From Thermoactinomycetaceae bacterium (GTDB lineage Bacteria > Bacillota > Bacilli > Thermoactinomycetales > Thermoactinomycetaceae): a stretch of DNA of 64,000 nt. Under the pieces are notes generated by a model that saw only the letters and a list, made by a program, of their open reading frames with translations, was not told where the DNA came from and ran no database searches. The stretch's first letter is position 1, and each line of letters begins with the position of its first letter. Position numbers and translations under genes: made by a program. The stretch is from positions 1 to 64,000 of the forward strand of contig JANWIG010000017.1 of assembly GCA_025449975.1 (NCBI GenBank), given 5' to 3'. Of this stretch, positions 25,818 through 35,739 are shown piece by piece.

Positions 25818-26606
25818 GTGGATAAGATTCGTGTCGCTTTGGCAGATGATAACCGGGAATTTTCGGAACTATTAAAAGAGTATTTATCCAGCCAATCGGA
25901 TATTGAAGTGATTGGCGTTGCTTATAATGGTGGAGAAGTGATTGACCTACTAAAGGAATGTGTGCCAGATGTCCTCGTGTTGGATATTATTATGCCGCAT
26001 TTAGATGGTCTTGGGGTGCTTGAACAGATTCAACATTTAAACATTCAACCGGTCCCTAAGATTATCATGCTAACCGCATTTGGTCACGAAAATATCACAC
26101 AACGAGCTGTTGAGTTGGGGGCTTCATATTATATATTAAAACCGTTTGATATGGAGGTACTGGCGGATCGCATTCGTCAAATGCAAGGAATTGTGTCAAC
26201 ACCGACGAGGAAGTGCCCTTCCAATGGTCAAGCCCAACCACCGACGCGCGGTAATCATTTGGATGCCAATATAACGAGTGTGATTCATGAGATCGGCGTA
26301 CCAGCACATATTAAAGGGTATTTGTATTTGCGTGAAGCGATCACCATGGTCTACTACGAAGTCGATTTACTTGGCTCCATTACCAAAGCACTTTACCCAC
26401 GAATAGCTGAAAAATTTAATACGACTCCAAGCCGCGTGGAACGAGCGATTCGCCATGCCATTGAGGTAGCTTGGAGTCGTGGGAATATGGATTCGATTCG
26501 TAACTTGTTCGGTTATACGATCAATGTAAGTAAAGCGAAGCCTACGAACAGCGAATTTATTGCCATGGTTGCAGATAAATTGCGAATTGAACACAGAGTC
26601 GGTTAG
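25818..26606 (+). CDS. spo0A: Sporulation master regulator Spo0A
   Basis: Response regulator that commits the cell to sporulation when phosphorylated by the phosphorelay. In the 262 residues, the receiver domain (1-125) has Asp10 and Asp11, the phosphorylation site Asp56 in VLVLDIIMP, and the conserved lysine in ILKPFD. The C-terminal effector domain contains [25 protein letters not shown]-type sequence and the recognition helix region [21 protein letters not shown], nearly identical to B. subtilis. The GTG at 25818 follows AAGGGGGGATCAC; upstream in-frame starts at 25797 and 25800 lack a site. Confidence 0.98.
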   Translation: MDKIRVALADDNREFSELLKEYLSSQSDIEVIGVAYNGGEVIDLLKECVPDVLVLDIIMPHLDGLGVLEQIQHLNIQPVPKIIMLTAFGHENITQRAVELGASYYILKPFDMEVLADRIRQMQGIVSTPTRKCPSNGQAQPPTRGNHLDANITSVIHEIGVPAHIKGYLYLREAITMVYYEVDLLGSITKALYPRIAEKFNTTPSRVERAIRHAIEVAWSRGNMDSIRNLFGYTINVSKAKPTNSEFIAMVADKLRIEHRVG

Positions 26607-26618
26607 AGTCTGCGATAG

Positions 26619-26663
26619 AATACCGTTTTGTAAAGGGTTTCCTTTATAAAGCGGTGTTTTTTT
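26619..26663 (+). terminator. Terminator of spo0A
   Basis: An 18-bp stem (26619-26636 with 26641-26658, several G-T pairs, GTTT loop) is followed by seven T residues. Confidence 0.9.
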
Positions 26664-26745
26664 CTATATAATAGGGTGTACTCGCGATCATCGGGAACAT
26701 AAAATGGGATAAACCATGTTTTTTAAGGAGGATAATGGAATTTCA

Positions 26746-26928
26746 ATGGTCGAATGGCTAAAAAATAGTTTTTTCTTTCTATTACTCATATTGGTCGCGC
26801 TCACTTCTGCGTTATTTTCATTTTTTGTGGTGTTATCATTAAGCTTGTTTTTGCTGCTCGTCGCGATGATTTCATGGATTATGGTCGTAGTGAAAAAAGG
26901 ATGGCATCAGATCAAATGGTATAAATAG
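26746..26928 (+). CDS. Small hydrophobic membrane protein, unknown
   Basis: About 60 residues with two hydrophobic helices separated by a short turn, and a basic end (KKGWHQIKWYK). I do not recognise it. A strong AAGGAGG lies at 26725-26731, 14 bases before the ATG at 26746, which is far. An ATT codon at 26740 has better spacing, so the true start is uncertain. The open frame extends to 26716. It sits between spo0A and the convergent small gene at 26938. Confidence 0.5.
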   Translation: MVEWLKNSFFFLLLILVALTSALFSFFVVLSLSLFLLLVAMISWIMVVVKKGWHQIKWYK

Positions 26929-26937
26929 GGAGTCAAC

Positions 26938-27168
26938 TTAAATTTGGACTTTCTCTTTCCGATGAAGCAAGTGACGATGATGTTCTCTCGCTTCCATGAG
27001 TTGCATGTAATATTGTCCAGCTTCTTCATAATTTTTGAATTTCATTGCTCGCCGATAGGCGTTGGCTAATGGAGAGATCACTTGCTGATGATATTGATGT
27101 GCAGTGATTGTAAATTTAGGCTTGGCTGGCCGATTGTGTTGTTTTTCTCCTCTTTTTTTTCGGGCCAT
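26938..27168 (-). CDS. Small basic protein, unknown
   Basis: Protein of 76 residues rich in Lys, Arg, His and Gln, probably helical (ANAYRRAMKFKNYEEAGQYYMQLMEAREHHRHLLHRKEK), without a membrane helix or a recognised domain. AGGAGGGG six bases before the ATG supports a real gene. It lies downstream of the superoxide dismutase gene on the same strand with 53 bases between, so the two may be co-transcribed. Confidence 0.6.
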   Translation of the reverse strand: MARKKRGEKQHNRPAKPKFTITAHQYHQQVISPLANAYRRAMKFKNYEEAGQYYMQLMEAREHHRHLLHRKEKVQI

Positions 27169-27221
27169 TGTTTACCCCTCCTCGATCATAGTCATGGTAT
27201 GCAGGATAGGCGAAGTTGATC

Positions 27222-28175
27222 TTAGAAAGGTGTCCATTTTAGTTTTCTTGCCTTTTCAAAGCGTTTTTGAACCGCTGGCCAGTTGACTACATTCCACCAA
27301 GCTTCGATATATTCTTTGCGGCGGTTTTGATAAGTTAAATAGTAGGCGTGTTCCCATACATCCAGTGGCAACAAAGGGATGACATCCCACTGGGATAGAT
27401 TTTGATGTTTTTCTGCCTGTAATATTTCTAACCGTCGGGAGCGAGGACTCCAGACGAGGATCGCCCAGCCGCTGCCTTCTACTTTTTCCGCAGCAGCAGT
27501 GAAGTGTTTTTTAAATGCTCGGAAGCTGCCAAAGTCTTGCTCAATTTGCTTGAGCAAAGGACCTGTTGGCTTTCCTCCGCCTTGGGGACTCATCGTTTCC
27601 CAGAAAAGAGTATGCAAATAGTGACCGGCTCCATGAAAGGCTGCTTCCCTTTCCCAATGTTTGATTAATTCAAATTGACCGGTTTCCCTGGCTTGGGCTA
27701 ATTTTTTCTCGGCTTGGTTTAAACCGTCCACATAGGATTGATGGTGTAGATCGTGGTGTAGTCGCATCGTTGTCTCGTCGATGTAAGGTTCCAATGCATT
27801 ATAGGGATAGGGTAATGGGGGCAATTGATGTTGACCGATTGGTACGAAACGGGTGGTTCGAGTGGAGTGGATTTCCTCGGATGATGAATGATGAGAAAGA
27901 GTTGCCTGTGAAGAAAGGATCGTATCTAAGCATTTTTCGTACTTCTTTTGAATGAAATGAATTTTTCTGAGCCAATCATACCAGCTATGTGGAGTTTGCG
28001 TAGAGGATCGAGCTAGTTGTTGTAGCTTTTTTAGATCGTGGGAAAGTTTTTGCAAAGGAGCAGCGATCGGTTGATTGGAATAAAGAAGTTGTTGGTGCTG
28101 GATCCACTTTTGATAGAGACGAAGAGAATTGGAAATGATCTTCGACCATGGAGAACGATCGGGTACGGAAAACAT
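27222..28175 (-). CDS. Fe/Mn superoxide dismutase with N-terminal extension
   Basis: Dismutates superoxide. The C-terminal ~200 residues (from about 116) are a normal Fe/Mn SOD: LPPLPYPYNALEPYIDETTMRLHHDLHH at the start, second metal His in HYLHTLFWETMSPQGGG, and the last ligands in DVWEHAYYL. About 110 extra N-terminal residues (KIISNSLRLYQKWIQHQQLL...) form a helical, His/Gln/Ser-rich region without a signal peptide. B. subtilis SodF is similarly extended, and this gene is likely its relative. AAAGGAGGG precedes the ATG. Confidence 0.9.
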   Translation of the reverse strand: MFSVPDRSPWSKIISNSLRLYQKWIQHQQLLYSNQPIAAPLQKLSHDLKKLQQLARSSTQTPHSWYDWLRKIHFIQKKYEKCLDTILSSQATLSHHSSSEEIHSTRTTRFVPIGQHQLPPLPYPYNALEPYIDETTMRLHHDLHHQSYVDGLNQAEKKLAQARETGQFELIKHWEREAAFHGAGHYLHTLFWETMSPQGGGKPTGPLLKQIEQDFGSFRAFKKHFTAAAEKVEGSGWAILVWSPRSRRLEILQAEKHQNLSQWDVIPLLPLDVWEHAYYLTYQNRRKEYIEAWWNVVNWPAVQKRFEKARKLKWTPF

Positions 28176-28253
28176 AGAATAACCCTCCTTTCTCCAAGCA
28201 TATGCTGTTAAAGAAGTATAAATGAGTGAGGAGAGAAGGGAGGGAAGATGTAT

Positions 28254-28586
28254 TTAGACCTTTTTGTAGTAAGCGTATTTATCTTTTTTCGTATTTTCTT
28301 GAGCTTCGGCTTTTAGTAATTGTTCACGTTCTTCTTTCTTTAAGAGTTTAGGTTGTATACGATGTTTCTTTTTATCGCGATGAAAGATAAATCCGCCTAG
28401 AAAAAATAAAGCGATGAGAAAACAGATGAGTGCAATAATGAGTGTGGTCCAGTTCAGGGGTTCACCACCCAGATAAGCAAAAAGAGACTTGGTAATGGTG
28501 GAGAAGCCATAAATCCCCAGCGCGCCTGGGATACACAAAATTAAAATAGCAAGAATCCGTTGATAGACTGGCTTCATTTCTTGCAT
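28254..28586 (-). CDS. DUF2627 family membrane protein (YqzF-like)
   Basis: Protein of 110 residues with two membrane helices (about 11-32 and 46-68) and a strongly charged C-terminal tail. It matches DUF2627, which in B. subtilis (YqzF) also lies just before bkdR. It is divergent from bkdR. AAGGCGGG precedes the ATG; another ATG is three codons inside. Function is unknown. Confidence 0.8.
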   Translation of the reverse strand: MQEMKPVYQRILAILILCIPGALGIYGFSTITKSLFAYLGGEPLNWTTLIIALICFLIALFFLGGFIFHRDKKKHRIQPKLLKKEEREQLLKAEAQENTKKDKYAYYKKV

Positions 28587-28695
28587 GGGTTTCCCGCCTT
28601 TCTACATACCAACCTTATGTTAACTTATTTATAAAGGGAATGCTAGCCTTTGAATAGAAACATGTGAAAATGTGAATAAGGAACGGTGATTTTGG

Positions 28696-30735
28696 ATGCA
28701 AAAAGTATTAATTGTTGGAGGAGGAAAAAGTGGTGCAGCGATTCTGCGAATATTGGTTGTGATTGATCAAGTAGAAATCATCGGAGTGGTGACCGATCGT
28801 CCTGATGAACCGATTTTGGTGGAGGCACAAAAAGAAGGGATCCCCACCGGAAATGATCCGATCCCGTTTCTTGAGCATAAGCCGGATCTGATTCTCGATG
28901 CATCGGATCGGCTGGAGGTTCGTGATTTTCTACAACGGCGTAAACCGCAACACACGATCTTGCTCTCCGGCTCTCTCATCGAGCTGATCGCCTATTTGAT
29001 TGAAGAAAATGAACATTTATTTCATACATTGCGTCAGCGTCAGCTGGAGCTGGAAGCGATTATTCAGTCGACGCATGATGGGATGGTAGCCGTCAATCGG
29101 AAGGGAGAAGTCACCTTACTCAATCGTTCGGCGGAAAAACTCTTGGGGGTGACGGAAAAAGAAGCGTTAGGCAAAAATATCTGTGAGATTGTGCCGACAA
29201 GTCGGCTCTGTTTGGTTTTGGAAAATGGACAACCTCAGTTAAATCAACAACAAGAGATCCCAGGTGGGCGAGTCGTTTTGACGAATCGTGTCCCGGTAAA
29301 AGATCAGATGGGGGAAGTGGTCGGAGCTGTCTCTGTCTTTCGTGATGTAAGTGAGCTGCTTCAACTGACAGAGCAATTAGCCAACCTAAAAGATATGAAA
29401 AACTTGCTGCAAGCGATCATTAATTCATCGGATGAAGCCATCTCGGTTGTCGATGCAGAAGGGAAAGGGATCTTAATCAATCCCGCTTATACTCGGCTTA
29501 CGGGATTGCAGGAATCAGAAGTGATTGGGAAACCAGCACATGTCGATATCTCCGAAGGAGAAAGCATGCATATGAAAGTTTTAAAAACGAGACGTCCTGT
29601 TCGTGGTGTGCAGATGAAAGTAGGTCCCCATCGGCGCGAAGTGGTTGTCAATGTAGCTCCGATTATTATTAAGGGAGAGTTAAAAGGATCGGTTGGCATT
29701 GTCCACGATACTTCCGAAATCAAACAACTCTATCGTGAGCTAGAAAAAGCGCAGCGAATGATTCGTAAATTGGAAGCGACATATACTTTTGACGATATTA
29801 TCGGCGAGAGCGAAGAGATGAAGATCGCGCTCAGTATTGCCAAACAAGCGGCCAATACGCGGGCGACAGTGTTGCTAAGGGGAGAATCGGGCACTGGAAA
29901 AGAGTTGTTTGCCCATGCGATCCACAATGCCAGCAGCCGGCGGTATAATCAATTTGTGCGGGTCAATTGCGCAGCATTGTCCGAGAATTTGTTGGAAAGT
30001 GAGCTATTTGGTTATGAAGAAGGAGCGTTTACAGGAGCTAGGCGCGGGGGCAAAAAAGGATTGTTTGAAGAAGCCAATGGCGGAACTCTTTTCCTCGATG
30101 AAATCGGAGAGCTTAAGCCGAGTACGCAAGCCAAATTATTACGCGCCTTACAAGAAAAAGAAATCACCCGCGTGGGAGGAACCAAACCGATTTCTATCGA
30201 TGTTCGCATTATCGCTGCAACCAATCTTTTTCTCGAAAAGGCGATTGCAGAGAAGCGGTTTCGTGAAGATTTATTTTATCGGTTAAATGTCGTTCCGATT
30301 CATATTCCACCATTGCGTTTGCGCAAACAGGATTTGTATCCGCTCGTTGTTTATCTAATTAAAAAACTCAATCTCGAGTATGGTCGTTCCGTTCGGGATA
30401 TCACAGAAGATGCTCTGGCTTTGTTATCGCAATATTCATGGCCTGGGAATGTTCGTGAACTAGAGAATGTTCTTGGAAGAGCGATGATTCATATGTCTTT
30501 TCAAGAGAGAGTGATTCAGCGTACACACCTCTCTATTCCTGTTGCGACCGAAATCGCTGAGCAGGAACGAATCGATGTAAATCGTCCTTTACGAGACGTG
30601 TTGGTTGAAGTGGAAAGAGAACATATTCGCAAAGTCTATCAGGCATGTCAAAAAAATAAGACGGAAACCGCTCGACGGTTAGGCATTTCCATTCGAAGTC
30701 TTTATTATAAATTAGAGCGTTACCAATTGCTTTAA
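28696..30735 (+). CDS. bkdR: Sigma-54-dependent activator BkdR
   Basis: Enhancer-binding protein that activates the branched-chain 2-oxoacid dehydrogenase operon with sigma-54 (SigL). In the 679 residues, a Rossmann-like N-terminal segment ([17 protein letters not shown]) is followed by two PAS domains (about 118-230 and 240-345), an AAA+ domain with Walker A GESGTGKE near residue 398 and the sigma-54 contact loop GAFTGA near residue 446, and a Fis-type helix-turn-helix at the end ([20 protein letters not shown]). The order matches B. subtilis BkdR. The target promoter lies directly downstream at 30872-30890. Confidence 0.93.
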   Translation: MQKVLIVGGGKSGAAILRILVVIDQVEIIGVVTDRPDEPILVEAQKEGIPTGNDPIPFLEHKPDLILDASDRLEVRDFLQRRKPQHTILLSGSLIELIAYLIEENEHLFHTLRQRQLELEAIIQSTHDGMVAVNRKGEVTLLNRSAEKLLGVTEKEALGKNICEIVPTSRLCLVLENGQPQLNQQQEIPGGRVVLTNRVPVKDQMGEVVGAVSVFRDVSELLQLTEQLANLKDMKNLLQAIINSSDEAISVVDAEGKGILINPAYTRLTGLQESEVIGKPAHVDISEGESMHMKVLKTRRPVRGVQMKVGPHRREVVVNVAPIIIKGELKGSVGIVHDTSEIKQLYRELEKAQRMIRKLEATYTFDDIIGESEEMKIALSIAKQAANTRATVLLRGESGTGKELFAHAIHNASSRRYNQFVRVNCAALSENLLESELFGYEEGAFTGARRGGKKGLFEEANGGTLFLDEIGELKPSTQAKLLRALQEKEITRVGGTKPISIDVRIIAATNLFLEKAIAEKRFREDLFYRLNVVPIHIPPLRLRKQDLYPLVVYLIKKLNLEYGRSVRDITEDALALLSQYSWPGNVRELENVLGRAMIHMSFQERVIQRTHLSIPVATEIAEQERIDVNRPLRDVLVEVEREHIRKVYQACQKNKTETARRLGISIRSLYYKLERYQLL

Positions 30736-30737
30736 CT

Positions 30738-30793
30738 CATTTGCAATCTTTTGCAGGCATTTTTCTGCAATAATTTTGCAAAAACTTGCAAAG
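30738..30793 (+). promoter_or_regulatory. Cluster of five TGCA sites, probable BkdR enhancer
   Basis: TGCA occurs five times in TTTGCAA-like contexts at 30742, 30752, 30766, 30777 and 30787, so spacings are 10, 14, 11 and 10 bases, close to helical repeat. The cluster begins just after the bkdR stop codon and ends about 80 bases before the sigma-54 promoter, the right place for an upstream activating sequence. Confidence 0.65.
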
Positions 30794-30871
30794 CGAAGAA
30801 GCGGATTGCTTCATTTGCTTTGAAAATGGGCAAAATAGATAGCAGACTTATTTAGTCATTTTGTCGTTTTA

Positions 30872-30890
30872 TTGGCATGGAAGTTGCATT
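30872..30890 (+). promoter_or_regulatory. Sigma-54 (-24/-12) promoter of the bkd operon
   Basis: TTGGCATGGAAGTTGCATT contains GG at 30874-30875 and GC at 30886-30887 with exactly ten bases between, matching TGGCA-N6-TTGC. A leader of about 260 bases without a clear gene separates it from the dehydrogenase start. Confidence 0.9.
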
Positions 30891-31159
30891 TTCGTATGAT
30901 AGACAACAAGATGCGAACAAGCGAAGATTCGCAGACGATGGGTGTTGATTGATCCATTCGATCCTAGAACGGATCACCTAGCAAACGTCATAGAATTCCT
31001 GCAAAGGTCACAATATGTTAGATAATCCCATGTTATACTTTGGTGTAAGTATCAGCAAAGCGTTCCTTTCTCGGCGATGGGGTTCGGCTCTTCTGAAATG
31101 AGGTCGAGTGATCGGATGGATTTCTATACGACAGAAATAGGAAATCGGGAGGTTTTTGG

Positions 31160-32257
31160 ATGATTTTTTCTGAGATGAAAAAGTACGATTACGAGCAACT
31201 GATTTTTTGTCAAGATGAAGCAACGGGTTTAAAAGCGATCATTGCCATTCATGATACAACCTTAGGTCCTGCCTTGGGCGGCTGTCGGATGTGGAACTAT
31301 CAATCGGAAGAGGAAGCCATCATCGATGCCTTACGTTTGGCGCGTGGGATGACATATAAAAATGCGGTTGCGGGCTTAAATTTAGGTGGTGGTAAGGCCG
31401 TCATTATCGGCGATCCACGCACAGGGAAAAGTGAAGCGCTATTTCGGGCATTTGGGCGCTATGTGGAGTCATTAGGAGGACGCTATATCACAGCGGAGGA
31501 TGTAGGGACAACCGAAATAGACATGGATCAGATTTATATGGAAACAAAGTATGTCGCTGGTCTATCTCCTGCTTTTGGTCAAGGAGGAAATCCCTCACCA
31601 GTCACAGCGTATGGCGTTTTTCGGGGAATGCAAGCTGTAGCAAAAGTAGCTTATGGTGAAGATTCTTTACGGGGAAAGCGCGTGGCTGTCCAAGGAGTGG
31701 GCAATGTGGCTTATCACTTATGTCAGCTGTTGCATCAAGCAGGGGCAAAACTGTTTGTAACCGATATCGATGCGAAGCGGGTGCAAAAAGCTGTGCAAGA
31801 ATTTAATGCTGAAGCAGTGAGTCCAGATAAAATTTATGATGTAGAGTGTGATATTTTTGCACCATGTGCGCTGGGGGCAATCATTGATGATCAGACAATT
31901 GAACGACTGAAATGCAAAATTGTAGCGGGTTCTGCTAATAATCAGCTAAAAGAGGAAAAACATGGTGAAATGTTAGAACAAAAGGGAATTTTGTATGCTC
32001 CTGACTATGTGATCAATGCGGGTGGCGTCATTAATATCGCTGATGAACTTTATGGTTATAAACGTGAGCGAGCGATGCAGAAAGTAGAGACTATTTATGA
32101 TAATATATTAAATGTGTTTAAAATTTCAAAAATGGAGGGAATCCCCAGCTATTTAGCTGCTGACCGTCTTGCGGAGATGAGAATCGCGTCGATTCAGCGT
32201 GTACGTAGTAGGTTTGTGAAGGAAGAACGAAATATTCTCCACTTTGATCGTCGATAA
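31160..32257 (+). CDS. bcd: Leucine (branched-chain amino acid) dehydrogenase
   Basis: NAD-dependent oxidative deamination of leucine, valine and isoleucine to 2-oxoacids, feeding the dehydrogenase complex downstream. The 365 residues match the family length. GGGKAVI near residue 75-81 contains the catalytic lysine; the NAD-binding motif is [18 protein letters not shown] precedes the ATG. It is the first gene after the sigma-54 promoter. ptb and buk, which flank bcd in B. subtilis, are not present. Confidence 0.95.
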   Translation: MIFSEMKKYDYEQLIFCQDEATGLKAIIAIHDTTLGPALGGCRMWNYQSEEEAIIDALRLARGMTYKNAVAGLNLGGGKAVIIGDPRTGKSEALFRAFGRYVESLGGRYITAEDVGTTEIDMDQIYMETKYVAGLSPAFGQGGNPSPVTAYGVFRGMQAVAKVAYGEDSLRGKRVAVQGVGNVAYHLCQLLHQAGAKLFVTDIDAKRVQKAVQEFNAEAVSPDKIYDVECDIFAPCALGAIIDDQTIERLKCKIVAGSANNQLKEEKHGEMLEQKGILYAPDYVINAGGVINIADELYGYKRERAMQKVETIYDNILNVFKISKMEGIPSYLAADRLAEMRIASIQRVRSRFVKEERNILHFDRR

Positions 32258-32320
32258 GCGGGATTCATGGAGACCGGAGGAAACTGGCTATGTTTGGTTT
32301 GCAGATAAGGAGTGAAGAGA

Positions 32321-33742
32321 GTGGCAGAAAATTTTGATCTAGTCGTCTTAGGGGCAGGTCCTGGAGGATATGTCGCAGCGATTCGCGCAGCGCAGTTGGG
32401 AATGAAAGTAGCTATTGTGGAAAAAGAAAAAGTAGGTGGGGTTTGTCTACACAAAGGTTGTGTTCCTAGTAAGACGCTACTGAAGAGCGCAGAGCTCTTC
32501 CAACAGTTCAAGAATAGTGTGAACTATGGAATTCGCGCGAATGATGTGCGTTTAGATTTTTCCTTGGTGCAAGAACGGAAAGAAAAAATCATTGCTCAAC
32601 TGCAGCAAGGTGTGGAACAATTGCTTAAAAAAAATAAAATCGTCGTGTACCATGGGATGGGGCGAATATTGGGACCGTCCATTTTTTCCCCTTTGGCAGG
32701 AACCATATCCGTAGAGAAGAAAGATCACGAACCGGATCTCTTGCTACCGCAATATGTCTTGATTGCGACGGGTTCCAGACCGGTTGATCTCCCTGGGGTT
32801 ACGTGCGATGGAGAATATATTCTAAACTCGGATCACGCTCTAAGGCTCGAAGAGTTGCCACAATCGATCGTAATTATTGGCGGCGGAGTGATTGGAGTGG
32901 AATGGGCTTCGATGTTGCATGATTTTGGCGTAGAGGTTACACTAATCGAATTGGCAGATCGTATTCTTCCTTCAGAAGATGAGGAAATCAGTAGAGAAAT
33001 GACCCGTTTGTTGAAGAAACGAAAGGTAAAAATAGTGACGGGAGCGAAAGTAATTCCAGATACGATTAGTATTCAGGAAAGGCGTGTTACTCTACAAGTG
33101 GAAAAAAATGGGGAGCGTTTACCTTTTGAAGCAGAACGCGTCCTCGTTTCGATTGGAAGAAAGCCAAATACCGAAGATATTGGGCTGGAAAATACGTCTA
33201 TTCAACTGAATAAAGGATTTATTCAAGTGAATTCATTTATGCAGACAGAGGAGTCTCATATGTATGCGATTGGTGATGTGATTGGCGGGGATCAGCTTGC
33301 GCATGTCGCCTCACATGAAGGCATTTTAGCTGTAGAGCACATGGCGGGTAAGGAGACGAGTCCGATTGATCCTTTGGCGATTCCCCGTTGTATCTATAGT
33401 CGTCCGGAAGTGGGAAGAGTGGGCTTGACGGAAGCGGAAGCGCGGGCAAAAGGTTTTAAAGTCAAAGTAGGGAAATTCCCCATCCGTGCATTAGGAAAAT
33501 CACATGTTTTAGGAGAGATCGATGGTTTTGCGAAAGTAATTTCTGATCAAGAAACCGATGATCTTCTGGGAGTGCATTTGATTGGTCCGCAGGCGACGGA
33601 GCTGATTTCAGAAGCTTCTCTAGCGAAAACGTTGGATGCGACTGCTTGGGAGATTTCGCAAACGATCCATCCACATCCGACTTTATCTGAGGTTTACTTA
33701 GAAGCTGCCTTGGCTGTGGATGACAAGGCAATCCATCGTTAA
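32321..33742 (+). CDS. lpdV: Dihydrolipoamide dehydrogenase, E3 of the branched-chain complex
   Basis: Flavoprotein that reoxidises the lipoyl group of E2 with NAD. The 473 residues show the FAD motif VLGAGPGGYVAA, the redox disulfide in GGVCLHKGCVPSK, the NAD motif IIGGGVIGVEWA, and the C-terminal catalytic HPHPTLSE. The GTG at 32321 has AAGGAG seven bases upstream; a GTG at 32312 overlaps that site. E1-alpha follows within 20 bases. Confidence 0.95.
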   Translation: MAENFDLVVLGAGPGGYVAAIRAAQLGMKVAIVEKEKVGGVCLHKGCVPSKTLLKSAELFQQFKNSVNYGIRANDVRLDFSLVQERKEKIIAQLQQGVEQLLKKNKIVVYHGMGRILGPSIFSPLAGTISVEKKDHEPDLLLPQYVLIATGSRPVDLPGVTCDGEYILNSDHALRLEELPQSIVIIGGGVIGVEWASMLHDFGVEVTLIELADRILPSEDEEISREMTRLLKKRKVKIVTGAKVIPDTISIQERRVTLQVEKNGERLPFEAERVLVSIGRKPNTEDIGLENTSIQLNKGFIQVNSFMQTEESHMYAIGDVIGGDQLAHVASHEGILAVEHMAGKETSPIDPLAIPRCIYSRPEVGRVGLTEAEARAKGFKVKVGKFPIRALGKSHVLGEIDGFAKVISDQETDDLLGVHLIGPQATELISEASLAKTLDATAWEISQTIHPHPTLSEVYLEAALAVDDKAIHR

Positions 33743-33761
33743 AAGGAGGCAAAGAAAATTG

Positions 33762-34739
33762 ATGCATCGTCAACGAGGTTTAACGGACGAGCAGGTAGTT
33801 GAAATGTACCGATATATGTTATTAGCTCGAAAATTGGACGAGCGTCTGTGGCTGCTTAACCGAGCGGGAAAAATCCCATTTACGATTTCATGTCAAGGTC
33901 AAGAAGGGATCCAAGTTGGCGCCGCGTTTGCATTGGATCGGGAGAAGGACTGGATTTGCCCATATTATCGTGATCTCGCTTTGGTTCTTGCTTTTGGACA
34001 AACGGTTCGGGATAATATGTTGGCGGCCTTTGCGAAAGCAGAAGACCCCAATAGCGGTGGACGGCAAATGCCTGGTCATTATGGAGATACCCGTTATCGG
34101 ATTTTAAGTGGCTCTAGTCCGGTGACGACACAGGTACTGCATGCCGTTGGAATCGCTTATGCGGGTAAGTTAGAGCAGAAGGACTTTGTTGTTTTGACCT
34201 CATGTGGTGAAGGTTCGAGTAATCAGGGAGATTGGCATGAAGCGTGCAATTTTGCCGGTGTTCACCAATTGCCAGTTGTTTTTATGGTGGAGAACAATCA
34301 ATATGCGATCTCTGTTCCGTTGGAAAAGCAAGTAGCAGGAGAAAATATAGCTGCTCGTGCGAACGGCTACGGTTTTCCAGGAATTCAAGTCGATGGAAAT
34401 GATCCCCTGGCGGTCTATCAAGCGGTCAAAGAAGCGGTAGATCGAGCGAGAAGTGGTAATGGTCCCACATTGATTGAAGCGATTACGTACCGGTTGCTGC
34501 CTCATTCTAGTGATGACGATGATCGCTCTTATCGCTCCAATGAGGAAGTAGAAATGGCAAAGAAAAAAGATGGGCTACTTGTTTTTCGAAACTATTTACT
34601 GGAAAACAAACTGTGGACCGAGCAACAAGACCAAGAGTTACTTGCTCAAATTATGGAAGAAATCAATGAGGCGACAGCCTATGCTGAAGCGGCTCCTCAC
34701 CCTAATCCAACAGATTTGTATAAACATGTTTACGTATAG
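33762..34739 (+). CDS. bkdAA: Branched-chain 2-oxoacid dehydrogenase E1 alpha subunit
   Basis: ThDP-dependent decarboxylase subunit, 325 residues. The ThDP motif runs from CGEGSSNQGDWHEA to VENNQYAISVP. The phosphorylation-loop-like segment YRLLPHSSDDDD is typical of branched-chain E1. AAAGGAGG lies 14 bases before the ATG at 33762; the preceding TTG at 33759 is slightly better spaced, so the start may be one codon earlier. Confidence 0.94.
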   Translation: MHRQRGLTDEQVVEMYRYMLLARKLDERLWLLNRAGKIPFTISCQGQEGIQVGAAFALDREKDWICPYYRDLALVLAFGQTVRDNMLAAFAKAEDPNSGGRQMPGHYGDTRYRILSGSSPVTTQVLHAVGIAYAGKLEQKDFVVLTSCGEGSSNQGDWHEACNFAGVHQLPVVFMVENNQYAISVPLEKQVAGENIAARANGYGFPGIQVDGNDPLAVYQAVKEAVDRARSGNGPTLIEAITYRLLPHSSDDDDRSYRSNEEVEMAKKKDGLLVFRNYLLENKLWTEQQDQELLAQIMEEINEATAYAEAAPHPNPTDLYKHVYV

Positions 34740-34755
34740 AAAGGAGGGAACGTGG

Positions 34756-35739
34756 ATGCCGATGATGAGTTATATCGATGCAGTGACAACCGCCTTAAGG
34801 GAAGAAATGGAACGCGATGAGCGGGTGTTTATCCTAGGAGAAGATGTTGGAAAGCGAGGAGGTGTGTTTCGGGCAACTGCAGGTTTATATGAGCAATTTG
34901 GAGAAGCGCGCGTGCTAGATACGCCATTAACGGAATCGGCCATTGTCGGTGTAGCGATCGGTGCTGCTGCATACGGCATGCGACCGGTAGCTGAAATTCA
35001 GTTTGCTGATTTTATTTTTCCTGCTACCAATCAAATTATAAGTGAAGCAGCGAAATTATATTATCGTTCCAATGGAACTTGGAAATGTCCATTAGTGATT
35101 CGAGCTCCGTATGGCGGAGGTGTTCATGGCGCTCTTTATCACTCACAAAGTGTTGAGAAGATTTTTGCAGGTGTCCCCGGGCTTCAGATTGTGATGCCTT
35201 CTACCCCTTACGATGTGAAAGGATTGCTTAAGTCAGCGATCCGCAGCGATAACCCCATCCTCTTTTTTGAACATAAACGTTGCTATCGATTGATTAAAGA
35301 CGAAGTTCCACAAGAAGATTATACTATTCCCATCGGTAAAGCCGACCTTAAGCGCGAAGGAAGCGATGTAACCGTCATTACCTATGGATTGCCTGTTCAC
35401 CTCACATTGGAAGCTGCGAAGGATCTGGAAAAAGAAGGGATCAGTACGCATGTTTTGGATTTAAGAACGTTGGTACCTTTGGATCGAGAAGCGGTAGTCG
35501 AAGCAGCAGTAAAAACAGGCAAAGTGCTAGTGATCCATGAAGATAATAAAACAGGTGGTTTTGGTGGGGAAGTAGTGGCGACCATTGCGGAGGAAGCTCT
35601 CTTTGATCTCGATGCCCCAATTCAACGTCTGTGCGGACCAGATGTCCCAGCAATGCCGTATAATCCTATTTTAGAAAAAGAGTTTATGTTAAATAAGGAT
35701 AAAATCGCCAATGCCATCCGAGAGTTAGCAGAATTCTAA
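34756..35739 (+). CDS. bkdAB: Branched-chain 2-oxoacid dehydrogenase E1 beta subunit
   Basis: Partner of BkdAA, 327 residues, transketolase-like. It opens with the usual SYIDAVTTALREEMERDERVFILGEDVG and has EIQFADFIFPATNQI and HEDNKTGGFGGEV. AAGGAGGG lies seven bases before the ATG at 34756; the long open frame upstream of it overlaps bkdAA and is not coding. Confidence 0.95.
   Translation: MPMMSYIDAVTTALREEMERDERVFILGEDVGKRGGVFRATAGLYEQFGEARVLDTPLTESAIVGVAIGAAAYGMRPVAEIQFADFIFPATNQIISEAAKLYYRSNGTWKCPLVIRAPYGGGVHGALYHSQSVEKIFAGVPGLQIVMPSTPYDVKGLLKSAIRSDNPILFFEHKRCYRLIKDEVPQEDYTIPIGKADLKREGSDVTVITYGLPVHLTLEAAKDLEKEGISTHVLDLRTLVPLDREAVVEAAVKTGKVLVIHEDNKTGGFGGEVVATIAEEALFDLDAPIQRLCGPDVPAMPYNPILEKEFMLNKDKIANAIRELAEF

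Noticed and set aside
34570-34755. N-terminal extension of E1 beta inside the E1 alpha gene.
   Set aside because: Homologues start at the ATG at 34756, which has an AAGGAGGG at ideal spacing.
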